52,947 nucleotides of DNA from Desulfovibrio desulfuricans (GCA_015062205.1 SUVB01000045.1:5001-57947), one strand, 5' to 3'; shown: positions 17,767-27,597, numbered from the stretch's first letter. Made by a program: numbers and translations. The notes: a model not told the origin generated them from the sequence alone.

Positions 17767-18986
17767 CGCGTCTTCCGCGCCGGGCGGCGGCGCTGCTTGC
17801 GTTGTGCCTGCTGCCGCTCTGCCTTTCCGCGCCCCCGGCAGAGGCCAAACCCCGCACCATGAACGACCTGGCCAGAATCTCCGACAAGCTGCTCGTTACC
17901 GGCGTCAGCTACGGAGCCATCCCCTCGCTCTACCGTCCGCACTATGACCGCATTCAGGAAGCCGATCTCAGCTGCAGCGACGACGACATTGTCTTTGTGG
18001 TCATGCTGCCCGACGGGCCGCGCATCTACCCGCAGCGCATCATGGTCTGGCATCAGGTGGTCAACGAGGTTGTGGACGATCTGGCTTACGCCGTCACCTA
18101 CTGCCCCACCACGGGCACGCTGATGGCCTATGACGCCTCCATGGCCGGGCTGAATCTCATCTTTGACGCGGAAGGCCGCATTTTCGACGGCAACAGCGTG
18201 CTCATCGACCGCAACTCCGGCAGTCTCTGGCTGCAGGAGACGGGCATGGCCTTCGAGGGGCCGCTCATGGGACGCGGCCTGCCCATGCTGCCCGTGTTCT
18301 GGACGAACTGGGGAGCGGCCAAGCGCACGTTTCCCACGGCGCAGGTGCTCTCCAAGCCTGCGGGCAACCGTCCCTACGGGCGCGACCCCTACGGCAACTA
18401 TCTGCGCGAGGACAGCTATTACCACAACGACAGGCTCATCTACCCCGTGGAGCGGCTGGACAGGCGCTTTCACCGCAAAACGCCCATGCTCTGCCTGGAA
18501 TACGAGGGCTACCTCCTGGGCATCGACATCGGCTATGTGAAAAAAAAGGGCGCGGTCAATTTCTTCATCGGCCCGCATGCCCTGCTGGCCGCCTATGATC
18601 AGAAGCTTGAAGTGGTGCGCGTGTTCAACCGGCAGGTCTGGTCCGAGCCTTTCCTCTTTGTGCCCCGTTTCGGCAGGCTCATGGACCTTTCCACCCGCAG
18701 CATCTGGGACCCCGCCAACGGCACGGCCGTAGAGGGCAGCATGAAGGGCGCTTCCATGCCGCAGTTTTACGGCGGCTATTCCATGTGGTTCGCTTGGTAC
18801 AGCATGAACCCGGAAACGCTCGTCATTCCCGGCCCGGGCGAAGTTTCGGACAAACTGCTCTCACCCGCGCCGCCAGGGCAGGACCCGGCGGAAACCGCCC
18901 CCGGCGTGTCCGCGCCGCCGCAGCGTCCGGCGCAACCGGCGCCGGCTGCGCCCTCCGTTCCGATTCCGCCGCCCGCCGGGCAATAA
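17760..18986 (+). CDS. Secreted DUF3179 domain protein
   Basis: The 408-residue product starts with a signal peptide (RRAAALLALCLLPLCLSAPP region, cleavage near residue 29) and carries a DUF3179 domain over most of its length. The family signs are VTYCPTTGTLMAYD, LIDRNSGSLWLQETGMAFEGPL and YGRDPYGNY. Its biochemical role is unknown. The C-terminal 50 residues are proline- and alanine-rich. The start is a GTG at 17760 with GGAGGGG just upstream, inside the last codons of the rfbD-like gene, so translation is coupled. Confidence 0.82.
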   Translation: MLTRLPRRAAALLALCLLPLCLSAPPAEAKPRTMNDLARISDKLLVTGVSYGAIPSLYRPHYDRIQEADLSCSDDDIVFVVMLPDGPRIYPQRIMVWHQVVNEVVDDLAYAVTYCPTTGTLMAYDASMAGLNLIFDAEGRIFDGNSVLIDRNSGSLWLQETGMAFEGPLMGRGLPMLPVFWTNWGAAKRTFPTAQVLSKPAGNRPYGRDPYGNYLREDSYYHNDRLIYPVERLDRRFHRKTPMLCLEYEGYLLGIDIGYVKKKGAVNFFIGPHALLAAYDQKLEVVRVFNRQVWSEPFLFVPRFGRLMDLSTRSIWDPANGTAVEGSMKGASMPQFYGGYSMWFAWYSMNPETLVIPGPGEVSDKLLSPAPPGQDPAETAPGVSAPPQRPAQPAPAAPSVPIPPPAGQ

Positions 18987-19055
18987 GCACGGGGACGCCG
19001 CATGCCGGCCCGGCCGCCCTTGCCTTGCCCCCCCGCCGGGCGTACAACGCAGGGC

Positions 19056-19862
19056 ATGAACACCACGCCCGCTTCCGAAACGTCCACGGACATCGCCGCG
19101 CACCTGGACTGGTTTACGGCGTACGCCGCGCAGGAGCGCGCCAAAGAGCAGGGGGACGCATCCCCCCTGGACCTGAAGTTCACGCACACCCTGGCGGTGC
19201 TGGCCAACGCCCGCCGCATGGCGGAGGATGAGGACTTTCCGCCGCCGCTGCCCCGCGCCTGCCTGCTGGCCGCCCTGTACCACGATGTGGGCCGCTTTGA
19301 GCAGTTCCTGCGCCATCACACCTTTCGGGACAGGGAGTCCTGCAACCACGGGCAGCTGGGGGTGCGCGTTCTCAAGAAGGAACGCTGCCTCGCGTCGGAG
19401 AGCCCGGCCGTGCGCAGGCTTGTGCAGGCCGCTGTGGGCATGCACAACCGCTTCGCCCTGCCCGCGCGCACGCCCGACGATGTGGCGCTGACGACCAACG
19501 TGGTGCGCGACGCGGACAAGCTGGACATCCTGCGCGTCATGGACGAGCACCTGAGCGGTCCCGGGCCGTACAATCCCACCGTGGTGCTGCAGCAGCCCGA
19601 CGACCGGACCATCGCCGGGGAGGGCGTGCTGGCCGCCGTGCGGGAACAGCGCGTGGCCGCCTATGCCGACCTGCGCTGCGTCAACGACTTTCGCCTGCTG
19701 CTCGCCACATGGTTCTATGACCTGCATTTCGCCGCGAGCCGCCGCCAGTTTCTGGAGGACGGGCACGCCCTGAGCCTGCTGCGCGGTCTGCCGGACGGCA
19801 CGCCGCAGGCTCCCCTGCGCGATCTCATGCTGCGCCGGCTGGCAGAGGCCGAACAAGGCTGA
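19056..19862 (+). CDS. HD domain phosphohydrolase
   Basis: The product is about 268 residues and belongs to the HD superfamily of metal-dependent phosphohydrolases. The order H (FTHTLAVL), HD (LYHDVGRFEQF), H (GMHNRF) and D (DADKLDILRV) is complete, so it should be catalytically active; the substrate is unknown. The ATG at 19056 is the start of domain-like sequence, but a GGGGA site six bases before the ATG at 19002 makes an 18-residue longer form possible. Its stop overlaps the start of the methyltransferase remnant (TGATG). Confidence 0.85.
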   Translation: MNTTPASETSTDIAAHLDWFTAYAAQERAKEQGDASPLDLKFTHTLAVLANARRMAEDEDFPPPLPRACLLAALYHDVGRFEQFLRHHTFRDRESCNHGQLGVRVLKKERCLASESPAVRRLVQAAVGMHNRFALPARTPDDVALTTNVVRDADKLDILRVMDEHLSGPGPYNPTVVLQQPDDRTIAGEGVLAAVREQRVAAYADLRCVNDFRLLLATWFYDLHFAASRRQFLEDGHALSLLRGLPDGTPQAPLRDLMLRRLAEAEQG

Positions 19863-20347
19863 TGCGCGCGCAGCCCGCCCGCCTCCTGCGGCAGTTTGCG
19901 CTCCGGCGCATCCCGTGGCCTGCCTGCGCCTCAAACGCCCCCCTCAATCCCCCGATGAAGGCCCTTGCTGACGCTGTTGCGCGGCCTGAAGGGCAGCTTC
20001 CCTGCCTGCGGCTGGCGTTCTGCCTCTTTTCCCTGCCGGAAGAGGAGGGCGCAGCCCTGCTGCGGCTGGCCTGCGCGGCCTCGCCCCTGGTGCTGGCGGC
20101 GGATTTCAAGCAGGCCGAACGCAATCTGGAGCTGCCCGCCGCATGGGCGGCCATGTTCCTGCTGCAGCTGACGCGCGGCGTGGGGCGGGACTTTCTGCGC
20201 CGCGGCGGGCTGGAAGGCCTTGTGCGCGCGGCCGGCCTTGCGGCGCAGGACCGCCGCCCCTTCCTCGGCGGCGCGGCCGTGCTGCTGCGGCTGCGCTCTC
20301 CCGGGGCGGCGGGGGACGCAGCCCGCCCGAAGGCATTTCCCGCATAG
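19862..20347 (+). pseudogene. C-terminal remnant of a class I SAM methyltransferase
   Basis: The frame from 19862 can encode 161 residues. From about residue 42 it reads like the second half of a small class I methyltransferase: LRLAFCLFSLPEEEGAALL, then a strand LVLAADFK, then DFLRRGGLEGLVRAAGL at the usual end position. The N-terminal half with the SAM-binding GxGxG loop is absent, because that space is taken by the HD gene. I infer a truncated, probably dead copy. Against this, the TGATG overlap with the HD gene would allow translation. Confidence 0.45.
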
Positions 20348-20402
20348 AAGCCCACGCCGCAGAGGAAGGATGCGCCTGCCCAGACCGTCGTCCCCTGTCG
20401 CC

Positions 20403-20431
20403 TTGAGACCGCCACCGGCCTGTGCTATGTT
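20403..20431 (+). promoter_or_regulatory. Promoter of dnaE
   Basis: TTGAGA (20403-20408), 17 bases, then TATGTT (20426-20431), about 70 bases before the dnaE start. Confidence 0.55.
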
Positions 20432-20502
20432 TCTTCTGTCGCGGAGTTCCCGTATATTCCCGCCATATTCCGGCGGCATGTCCGCCTTTCCGAGGTACGT
20501 TC

Positions 20503-23500
20503 ATGGCCGATTTTGTCCACCTGCACTGCCATACCGAATACAGCCTGCTCGACGGAGCCATCCGCATCAAGGACGCCTGCGCCCGCGCCAAGGACTTCGG
20601 CATGCCCGCCTGCGCCATCACCGACCACGGCAACATGTTCGGCGCGGCCTACTTCTTTCAGGGCTGCAAGGACATCGGCATCAAGCCCATCTTCGGCTGC
20701 GAGGTCTACGTCTGCCACGACCACACGGACAAAAACGCGGATTCGCCCCTCTCCCGCGTGCGGCACCACCTCATTCTGCTGGCGCGCGACATGACGGGCT
20801 ATCACAATCTCGTCAAGCTGGTCACGGCAGGCTACCTTGAGGGCTATTACTACAAGCCCCGTGTGGACAAGCCCCTGCTGCGCAAATACGCCGAAGGCCT
20901 GACCTGCCTCTCGGCCTGCATTGCAGGCGAGATTCCCCGCGCCATCACGGGCTGGAAACCAAGAAAAAAAGGCGACCCCGATCCGGGTGACGCGCCCTGC
21001 GTCATCACGCCGGAAAATATGGACAGGGCCCGCACGCTCATTCATGAGTACGCCGACATTTTCCCCGGCCATTTTTATCTGGAACTGCAGTCCAACGGGC
21101 TAAAGGTTCAGGAACAGGTCAACACCGCCCTCATGGAGCTGGCCGAAAGCGAAAAACTGCCGCTGGTGGCCACCAACGACTGCCACTACCTCAACAGGGA
21201 CGACGCCGAGGCCCACGAGGTGCTGCTCTGCATCCAGACGCAGACCACCATGGACGACCCGGAGCGCATGAAGTTCAACACCGACGAGTTGTACTTCAAG
21301 TCCGCCGAGGATATGGAAAAATCCTTCTCCCATGTGCCCGAAGCCCTGGCCAACACCATGCGCATCGCCGAGGAGTGCCATGTGGAGTTGGACTTCGGCC
21401 ACCACTACTTCCCGGTATACAAGCTGCCCGAGGGCATGAGCCTGGATTCCGAATTTCGCAAGCTGGCCGAGGAGGGGCTGGAAAAGCGCCTCGAAAAACA
21501 CCCCAACCGCGAGCACATCGACAAGCAGGTCTACCGCGACCGCCTGCAGCATGAGCTCAAGGTCATTCTGGAGATGGGCTTCCCCGGCTACTTCCTCATC
21601 GTGCAGGAGTTCATCAACTGGGCCAAAAACCACGGCGTGCCCGTGGGGCCGGGGCGCGGGTCGGCCGCCGGTTCGCTGGTGGCCTGGGCGCTGCGCATCA
21701 CCAACCTCGACCCCCTGCCCTACAACCTGCTGTTCGAGCGCTTTCTGAACATTGAGCGCGTCTCCCTGCCCGATATCGACGTGGACTTCTGCGAACGCCG
21801 CCGCACCGAGGTCATCAGGCATATGGTGGACACCTACGGCGCGGACTCGGTGGCGCAGATAACGACCTTCGGCACCATGAAGGCCAAGGGCGTGGTGCGC
21901 GACGTGGGCCGGGCGCTCGGCATGAGCTTCGCCGAAACGGACAAGATCGCCAAGCTGGTGCCCGCCGACCTCAAGATGACCATCAAAAAGGCCCTGGAAA
22001 CAGAACCGGACCTGGCCGAGATGTACAAAACCGATTCCAAGGTCAGGCATCTGCTGGACACGGCCCAGCGGCTGGAAGGGCTGGCGCGCCACGCCTCCAC
22101 CCATGCGGCGGGGCTTGTGGTCTCGGACAAGCCCATGGTCGAGTATCTGCCCCTCTATCTGGGCAAGCGCGACGAACTGGTGACCCAGTTTGACGGCCCC
22201 ATGACCGAAAAGACGGGCCTTGTGAAGTTCGACTTCCTGGGGCTCAAGACCATGACCCTCATCCAGGACACCCTGGACAACATCTCCCTGCAGGGACAGA
22301 CCCCGCCCGACCTGGACAACCTGGCCCTCACCGACCAGGAAACCTATGACCTCTATTCCCGCGGCGACACGGACGGCGTCTTCCAGGTGGAAAGTTCCGG
22401 CATGCGGCAGTACCTGCGCATGCTCAAGCCCTCCTGCTTTGAGGACGTCATCGCCATGCTGGCCCTGTACCGCCCCGGCCCCCTGGGCTCGGGCATGGTG
22501 GACGAATTCATCAAGCGCAAGCACGGGCAGGTGCCGGTGGTCTACCCGCACCCCTCGCTGGAGGGCTGCCTGCGCGACACCTACGGCGTCATCGTCTATC
22601 AGGAACAGGTCATGCAGATCGCCCAGATCATCGCCAGCTACACGCTGGGCGGGGCTGACCTGCTGCGGCGGGCCATGGGCAAGAAAAAGGCCGAGGCCAT
22701 GGCCAAGGAACGCGTCAACTTCGTGACGGGCGCGGCCAAGAACGGCATCGACAAGGAAAAGGCCGACGAAATCTTTGACCTGATGGAAAAATTCGCCGCC
22801 TACGGCTTCAACAAGTCGCATTCCGCGGCGTACGCGCTCATTTCCTATTTCACGGCCTATCTCAAGGTACACCACAAGGTGGAATTCATGGCGGCCCTGA
22901 TGACCTCGGAAATGGGCAATCAGGACAAACTGCTCAAATACGTCTCCTGCTGCAAGGACATGGACATCCCCGTGACGCAGGCTTCGGTGAACGTGAGCCG
23001 CCGCGAATTCACGGCCCACGGCGGGCAGGTGGTCTTCGGCCTCGGCGGCGTCAAGAACGTGGGGGACGAGGCCATCCGCGAAATCGTGGACGCGCGCGAA
23101 CAGGACGGCCCCTACGCCTCGCTGTTTGACCTATGCTGCCGGGTGAATCTGCGCAAGGTGACCAAACGCGTGCTGGAATCGCTGATCAAGGGCGGCGCGT
23201 GCGACTGCTTCAGCGTGCCCCGCGCGGCCATGCTGGCCTCGCTGGATCTGGTGGTGGCGCGCGCGCAGAAGAAAGCTAGGGACAAGACCTCCAACCAGGT
23301 CTCGCTGCTGGCCATGGCCCCGGCCGCAGAGACCGCGCCCATGCCCGGCGTGGGGCTGGACTGCCCCGAGGCCGCCACGCCCGAAATGCCCGACGACGAG
23401 AGGCTCAAGGCCGAAAAGGAAGCCCTCGGCTTCTTCCTCACCAGTCACCCCCTGCAGCCCTTCAGCCGCGAGATACGCCGCCTCGGGCTGACCACGCTGG

Positions 23501-24054
23501 AGGATGCGCGCGAAATGTTCCCCGGCGCGGAAATCCGCTGCGCGGCGCTGGTGACAAGCATCAAGGAGGTCCTCACCAAATCCAAGGGCGAGCGCATGGC
23601 CTTTGTGGGCATTGAAGACCTCACGGGACACGGCGAGGTGACCTTCTTCCCCAAGCCCTACGCCGCATGCCGCGAACTGCTGCACGCCGATGCGCCCATC
23701 TGTCTGGCGGCCCGGCTGGACAAGCAGCAGGCCGAAGACGCCGACCCCACGGATGCGGACGGCGATGCCGAGGAAACCCCGCGCGAGATCAAGCTGCTGG
23801 GCCAGCACGTCATGCCCCTGGCCGAGGCCTGCGGCAGCAGCGATACGCCCGTCTGCGTGCATATTCCCGAGAACCGTCTGGGACGGGAGGACATGCTGGC
23901 CCTGCGCAATATACTGGAACGCTTTCCCGGGCCGGTGGAAACCCACGCCCAGGTGCGCCTTGACGGGCATCTCTGCCTGCTGCACCTCGACGCCGCACTC
24001 AAGGTCAGCCCCGGCCCGGAACTGGACAAGGCCCTGACCGCCTGGGCCTCGTAG
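20503..24054 (+). CDS. dnaE: DNA polymerase III alpha subunit
   Basis: This is the replicative polymerase subunit, 1183 residues. The N-terminal PHP domain (HLHCHTEYSLLDG) is complete. The polymerase core shows GPGRGSAAGSLVAW and the catalytic acid motif PDIDVDF with Asp424, Asp426 and Asp428. The fingers, the helix-hairpin-helix region and an OB fold near the C-terminus (VTSIKEVLTKSKGERMAFVG) follow. It is of the DnaE1 type, without a proofreading domain, so a separate epsilon subunit is expected elsewhere. The ATG at 20503 has GAGG upstream and gives the family-standard N-terminus; the longer frame from 20422 overlaps the promoter. Confidence 0.97.
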   Translation: MADFVHLHCHTEYSLLDGAIRIKDACARAKDFGMPACAITDHGNMFGAAYFFQGCKDIGIKPIFGCEVYVCHDHTDKNADSPLSRVRHHLILLARDMTGYHNLVKLVTAGYLEGYYYKPRVDKPLLRKYAEGLTCLSACIAGEIPRAITGWKPRKKGDPDPGDAPCVITPENMDRARTLIHEYADIFPGHFYLELQSNGLKVQEQVNTALMELAESEKLPLVATNDCHYLNRDDAEAHEVLLCIQTQTTMDDPERMKFNTDELYFKSAEDMEKSFSHVPEALANTMRIAEECHVELDFGHHYFPVYKLPEGMSLDSEFRKLAEEGLEKRLEKHPNREHIDKQVYRDRLQHELKVILEMGFPGYFLIVQEFINWAKNHGVPVGPGRGSAAGSLVAWALRITNLDPLPYNLLFERFLNIERVSLPDIDVDFCERRRTEVIRHMVDTYGADSVAQITTFGTMKAKGVVRDVGRALGMSFAETDKIAKLVPADLKMTIKKALETEPDLAEMYKTDSKVRHLLDTAQRLEGLARHASTHAAGLVVSDKPMVEYLPLYLGKRDELVTQFDGPMTEKTGLVKFDFLGLKTMTLIQDTLDNISLQGQTPPDLDNLALTDQETYDLYSRGDTDGVFQVESSGMRQYLRMLKPSCFEDVIAMLALYRPGPLGSGMVDEFIKRKHGQVPVVYPHPSLEGCLRDTYGVIVYQEQVMQIAQIIASYTLGGADLLRRAMGKKKAEAMAKERVNFVTGAAKNGIDKEKADEIFDLMEKFAAYGFNKSHSAAYALISYFTAYLKVHHKVEFMAALMTSEMGNQDKLLKYVSCCKDMDIPVTQASVNVSRREFTAHGGQVVFGLGGVKNVGDEAIREIVDAREQDGPYASLFDLCCRVNLRKVTKRVLESLIKGGACDCFSVPRAAMLASLDLVVARAQKKARDKTSNQVSLLAMAPAAETAPMPGVGLDCPEAATPEMPDDERLKAEKEALGFFLTSHPLQPFSREIRRLGLTTLEDAREMFPGAEIRCAALVTSIKEVLTKSKGERMAFVGIEDLTGHGEVTFFPKPYAACRELLHADAPICLAARLDKQQAEDADPTDADGDAEETPREIKLLGQHVMPLAEACGSSDTPVCVHIPENRLGREDMLALRNILERFPGPVETHAQVRLDGHLCLLHLDAALKVSPGPELDKALTAWAS

Positions 24055-24142
24055 CGCGCCCGGGCCGCGCGCAGGCGCTCCACAGACCGGCGCGGCAGAC
24101 GGCAGGACGCCTCCGGCGCACAACCGCAACCACAGGATGACC

Positions 24143-24310
24143 ATGTCGTTCAAATCAAGATTGCAGGCCCTGTTCAGGGCGCCTTCCGCCGACGGGGATG
24201 ACTTTGAGGAGCAGAATGCCGATTTTGAATGGAACCAGCACGCCCGCATCATGCTGGCCGTGCTCATCGTCATCCTGTCGGCTCTTGTAATGTACTGGAT
24301 ACTGGCATGA
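24143..24310 (+). CDS. 55-residue single-pass membrane protein
   Basis: A short gene with AGGA five bases before the ATG at 24143 (an in-frame ATG two codons upstream is less well placed). The product has a basic N-terminus (MSFKSRLQALFRAPS), an acidic middle (DGDDFEEQ) and one C-terminal membrane helix (IMLAVLIVILSALVMYWILA). The arrangement is of a tail-anchored inner-membrane protein. It sits between dnaE and the WcbI-like gene, on the same strand. Function unknown. Confidence 0.7.
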   Translation: MSFKSRLQALFRAPSADGDDFEEQNADFEWNQHARIMLAVLIVILSALVMYWILA

Positions 24311-24377
24311 ACCGGCGACATCTCCCGGCAGCAGGCGCACGCGGCCGGACGCGGCGCTGACGCGCTCCACGGCGGCC

Positions 24378-25244
24378 ATGTCTCAGGCGCTCTGTCTTCT
24401 GCACGCCAACTGTCAGGGCGACATGCTGCTGCCCCTGCTGGAGAACTCTCCGGCCTTTGCCCGCCGCTTTCGCGTGCGCCGCTATGTGAATTACACGCAG
24501 GAAGCCATTGACGCACAGGATATTGCGCGCTGCTCCCTCTTTCTGTACCAGCGTCTGGGCCCCAAATGGGGAGAACTCTCCACCGGGCAACTGCTGCAGC
24601 GCCTGCCGCAATCCTGCCTGCCTGTGGAGATTCCCAACCTGCTGTTCAAGGGCTACTGGCCCTTCTGGCAGAGCGGCGGCCCCATCAACTTCACGGACAG
24701 CCTGCTGGAAAAGCTGCTGGAAAAGGGCGACCCCCAATCGGCCCTGCGCCTCTATCTCAAGGGCTCTCCGGCCCTGCTGGGAGACAGGGCCGCGCTGGAG
24801 GCCACAGCCGAGGATTCCCTGACCCGCGAGGCATCCAAGGAGGCCGACGCTCCCATCCGCTGCGCCGGCCTGCTGCGCGCGCGCTGGCGCGAACAGCAGC
24901 TCTTCCTGACCGTCAACCACCCCGGCCCGGAGCTGCTGCTGCACACGGCAGACGCCCTGCTGCGCCTGCTGGGCCTGGGCGGCCTGCCCCCCTCGGTGCG
25001 CGCGGCCTACGTCCACCCATTCAACGACTTCTGGCTGCCCATCCACCCGGCGGTGGGCCGCGCGCTCGGCCTGCCGTTCGCCGGGCCGGAACGCCGCTAC
25101 AAAATCTTCGGCAACAGTCTGACACACAGGGAATATGTGCTTGCCTACCTAGCCTGCCGCGCCAACAGCGTGCATGACCTTCTGGCCTTCCTGGAGCATC
25201 TCACGCCCGCAGAGGCCGCCGGGCTGTCTCTCCCGAACGCATGA
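24378..25244 (+). CDS. WcbI-like polysaccharide biosynthesis protein
   Basis: The 288-residue product opens with LLHANCQGDMLLPLL, the hallmark of the WcbI family, which takes part in capsular polysaccharide synthesis and is thought to be an acetyltransferase. Its YQRLGPKWGELST and NLLFKGYWPFW segments fit the family. There is no membrane segment. A second half with VNHPGPELLLHTADALL and HPFNDFWLPIHP also fits. No glycosyltransferase genes are adjacent. It is convergent with ctpA across a strong hairpin. Confidence 0.72.
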   Translation: MSQALCLLHANCQGDMLLPLLENSPAFARRFRVRRYVNYTQEAIDAQDIARCSLFLYQRLGPKWGELSTGQLLQRLPQSCLPVEIPNLLFKGYWPFWQSGGPINFTDSLLEKLLEKGDPQSALRLYLKGSPALLGDRAALEATAEDSLTREASKEADAPIRCAGLLRARWREQQLFLTVNHPGPELLLHTADALLRLLGLGGLPPSVRAAYVHPFNDFWLPIHPAVGRALGLPFAGPERRYKIFGNSLTHREYVLAYLACRANSVHDLLAFLEHLTPAEAAGLSLPNA

Positions 25245-25375
25245 CGCAGGGCTCGGGCGTCAATCCGTCCAAACCGCAGCCGGGGGCTGCACCACTGCAT
25301 CCGGCAGCCTCTCTTCACCGTGCGCGTTCACCGTGCAGAGCGTGTTGCCGCAAAAAAGTCTCGCCCCAAAGACAG

Positions 25376-25405
25376 CAAGGGCGCACGGCATGCCGTGCGC
25401 CCTTG
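25376..25405. terminator. Hairpin between convergent WcbI-like gene and ctpA
   Basis: A perfect 30-base palindrome (25376-25405) with a CATG centre. A T6 tract (25356-25351 on the minus strand) lies 20 bases beyond it for the ctpA message. There is no direct T tail on either side, so it may be a terminator or a message-stabilising 3' structure. Confidence 0.65.
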
Positions 25406-25466
25406 TCATCGTCGCAACATCTTCCCGGCGGACGGCAACCGTCCCGCACATGGAAGGTTCTTCCCG

Positions 25467-26801
25467 TCAGTTCCTGATTTCCCGCATCTTGGGCAGGCTC
25501 TTGACCATCTGCAGGGCCATGCGCAGCTGGTTGTCGCGCGCAAGCTGCTCCTGCGCGTCCTGCTTGCCGTTCTTGTTTCGGGAGGTCTTCCTGTCCTTGC
25601 CGTTCTCCAGATGACGGTTGAGATCCTGTTCCCGCACCTGGATGCGCGAGCCGTCCTTGCCGCTGTCATCGCGCGGCGTTTCAAAGGGGATATCCACGTC
25701 AGGCACAATGCCCTCGGCCTGGATGGAACTGCCGCTGGGCGTGTAGTACAGCGCCACGGTCAGCTTGAGGCCGGAGCCGTCGGAGAGCGGAATGATGTTC
25801 TGCACCGAGCCCTTGCCAAAGGAGCGCTCGCCCACGGTGAGGGCGCGCTTCTGGTCGCGCAGCGCGCCGGCCACAATCTCCGAGGCGGAGGCGGAACCCG
25901 CGTTGATGAGCACCACCATGGGCATATGCACGTCATCGCTCTGGCTCTTGGCCTCATACACGCGGTCGGTATTGCCGCGCCGCCCCTTGATGGAGACGAT
26001 GACGCCCTTGTCGAGGAAGGCGTCCGAAACGCTGACCGCCTGATCCAGCAGCCCGCCGGGATTATTGCGCAAATCAAGCACAATGCCCTTGACGCCGCCG
26101 GAATTCTTGCACTCCCTGGCGGCAGCCTTGAGGGCATCCTTGAGTTCATCCGTGGTGCGCTCGGAGAAGCGCGTCAGGCGTATCCAGTAGTAGCCGTCCT
26201 CCAGCTTCTTGGATTTCACGCTGATAAGGGGGATGGCGTCGCGCACGATGCGGATGGTCTGCGGAGCCTTGGCGTCGCTGTGAATGATGGCCAACTCCAC
26301 CTCCGAGCCCTTGGGGCCGCGGATGCGCGAGACCACTTCCTGCAGGGAAAGCTCCTGCGCGGGCTGCCCGTTGATGGAAAAAATGATGTCGCCGGGCTTG
26401 ATGCCGGCGCGGAAGGCGGGGGTGTCCTCAATGGGCGTGACCACCGTCACCTGCCCGTTTTCCATGGAAATTTCAATGCCGACCCCGAAGAATTCGCCGG
26501 AGGTCGTCTCCTGCATTTCCTTGTATTCCTCGGCATTCATGAAGGTGGAGTGCGGGTCGAGGCCCTGCAGCATGCCCTTGACCGCCCCGTTGATCAAATC
26601 GCCTTGCGAGACGTCGCGCACATAGTAGCGTTCCACCAGATCCAGCACCTGGCTGAAACGCTTGAGCGCGTCGAACTTTCCAACGGCTTCCTTGGACGAA
26701 TTTTTCACATCGGCGGCCGCAGCCGTGCCCGGCGCGGCGCACAGCGCGCCCAGGGCAAGCAGCAGAGCGACAGGCAGGCAGTAACGGACAAGAAGACGCA
26801 T
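25467..26801 (-). CDS. ctpA: Carboxy-terminal processing protease CtpA (S41)
   Basis: A secreted S41 serine protease, 444 residues, that trims the C-termini of periplasmic proteins. A signal peptide ends near residue 30 (GTAAAA). A PDZ domain spans about 100-170 (FFGVGIEI...IKPGDIIFSINGQPAQELS). The catalytic core contains the NAGSASASE serine motif (312-318) and the lysine of FGKGSVQ (Lys340). The tail is basic, with EQDLNRHLENGKDRK. The ATG at 26801 has GGAGAA eight bases upstream. The frame is open further upstream, but I treat that as chance. Confidence 0.93.
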   Translation of the reverse strand: MRLLVRYCLPVALLLALGALCAAPGTAAAADVKNSSKEAVGKFDALKRFSQVLDLVERYYVRDVSQGDLINGAVKGMLQGLDPHSTFMNAEEYKEMQETTSGEFFGVGIEISMENGQVTVVTPIEDTPAFRAGIKPGDIIFSINGQPAQELSLQEVVSRIRGPKGSEVELAIIHSDAKAPQTIRIVRDAIPLISVKSKKLEDGYYWIRLTRFSERTTDELKDALKAAARECKNSGGVKGIVLDLRNNPGGLLDQAVSVSDAFLDKGVIVSIKGRRGNTDRVYEAKSQSDDVHMPMVVLINAGSASASEIVAGALRDQKRALTVGERSFGKGSVQNIIPLSDGSGLKLTVALYYTPSGSSIQAEGIVPDVDIPFETPRDDSGKDGSRIQVREQDLNRHLENGKDRKTSRNKNGKQDAQEQLARDNQLRMALQMVKSLPKMREIRN

Positions 26802-27069
26802 AATGCCATTCTCCACACATACAGAATAACTGCGCCATCGCCGGTCCGGCGAAGCGGCGCGAGGACGCGCGTTCCCATGACGGATATTGCCGCAGAACTG
26901 GCTGACAATGCCCTTTTTCACGGCAAAATGCAATGAAAAAGGCGGTACACCCGCCCCCTGCGGCGCGTGGCCGGCATAAACGCGGAAGGGGCCGCCGGCG
27001 CATGCCGACAGCCCCACGGGCAAAAGGAGGCTCAATCCCCTGTGCTTCCGGCGCAACACGCCGAAAATA

Positions 27070-27564
27070 TCAGTCTTCCACCTTGAAGAAGGCCGCCTTG
27101 CCCGCGCCGCACACGGGGCAGGAGTCACAGGGGCCTTCGTGGGTGTAGCCGCACACCTTGCACACGTAATAATCCGTGGCGGGCAGGCCGCCGGGATTCT
27201 CCAGCGCCTTCTTGTACAGTTCGGCGTGCACGCCCTCCACCTTGTTGACAAGGGTGAAATATTTGGCAACGGCGGTCTTGCCTTCGGCCTCGGCATCCGC
27301 GATCATTTCGGGGTACATCTTCGTGAATTCGTGCGTTTCTCCGGCGAGGGCGGCCTTGAGGTTGTCCGCCGTCTTGCCAACCTTGCCCGCATTGCGCAAA
27401 TGCGCCATGGCGTGCACGGTTTCTGCGGCGGCCGCAGCACGGAACAGCTTGGCCACCTGCGGCAGGCCTTCCTTGTCGGCAGCTTCGGCAAAGGTCAGAT
27501 AGGTGCGGTTGGCCTGGGATTCGCCGGCAAAGGCGGCCATCAGATTTTCCTGGGTCTTGCTCAT
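27070..27564 (-). CDS. Rubrerythrin
   Basis: Rubrerythrins are peroxidases that remove hydrogen peroxide in anaerobes, using a di-iron site and a rubredoxin centre. The 164-residue product has the ferritin-like four-helix domain with AFAGESQANRTY, a glutamate-histidine pair in ETVHAMAHL and another in EGVHAELY. The C-terminus has the rubredoxin-like cysteines CKVCGYTHEG...CPVCG. Two ATGs occur in a row; the second, at 27564, is five bases from AAAGGAG, so it is preferred. A clear promoter lies upstream. Confidence 0.95.
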   Translation of the reverse strand: MSKTQENLMAAFAGESQANRTYLTFAEAADKEGLPQVAKLFRAAAAAETVHAMAHLRNAGKVGKTADNLKAALAGETHEFTKMYPEMIADAEAEGKTAVAKYFTLVNKVEGVHAELYKKALENPGGLPATDYYVCKVCGYTHEGPCDSCPVCGAGKAAFFKVED

Positions 27565-27597
27565 CATGTCTCCTTTCGGAATGGTTGTTGTTTCCTT

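Noticed and set aside
26802..27069. In-frame sequence upstream of ctpA with a lipobox-like stretch (LSAC).
   Set aside because: There is a good ATG with ribosome site at 26801 and a standard signal peptide there; the upstream part has no start with a ribosome site.
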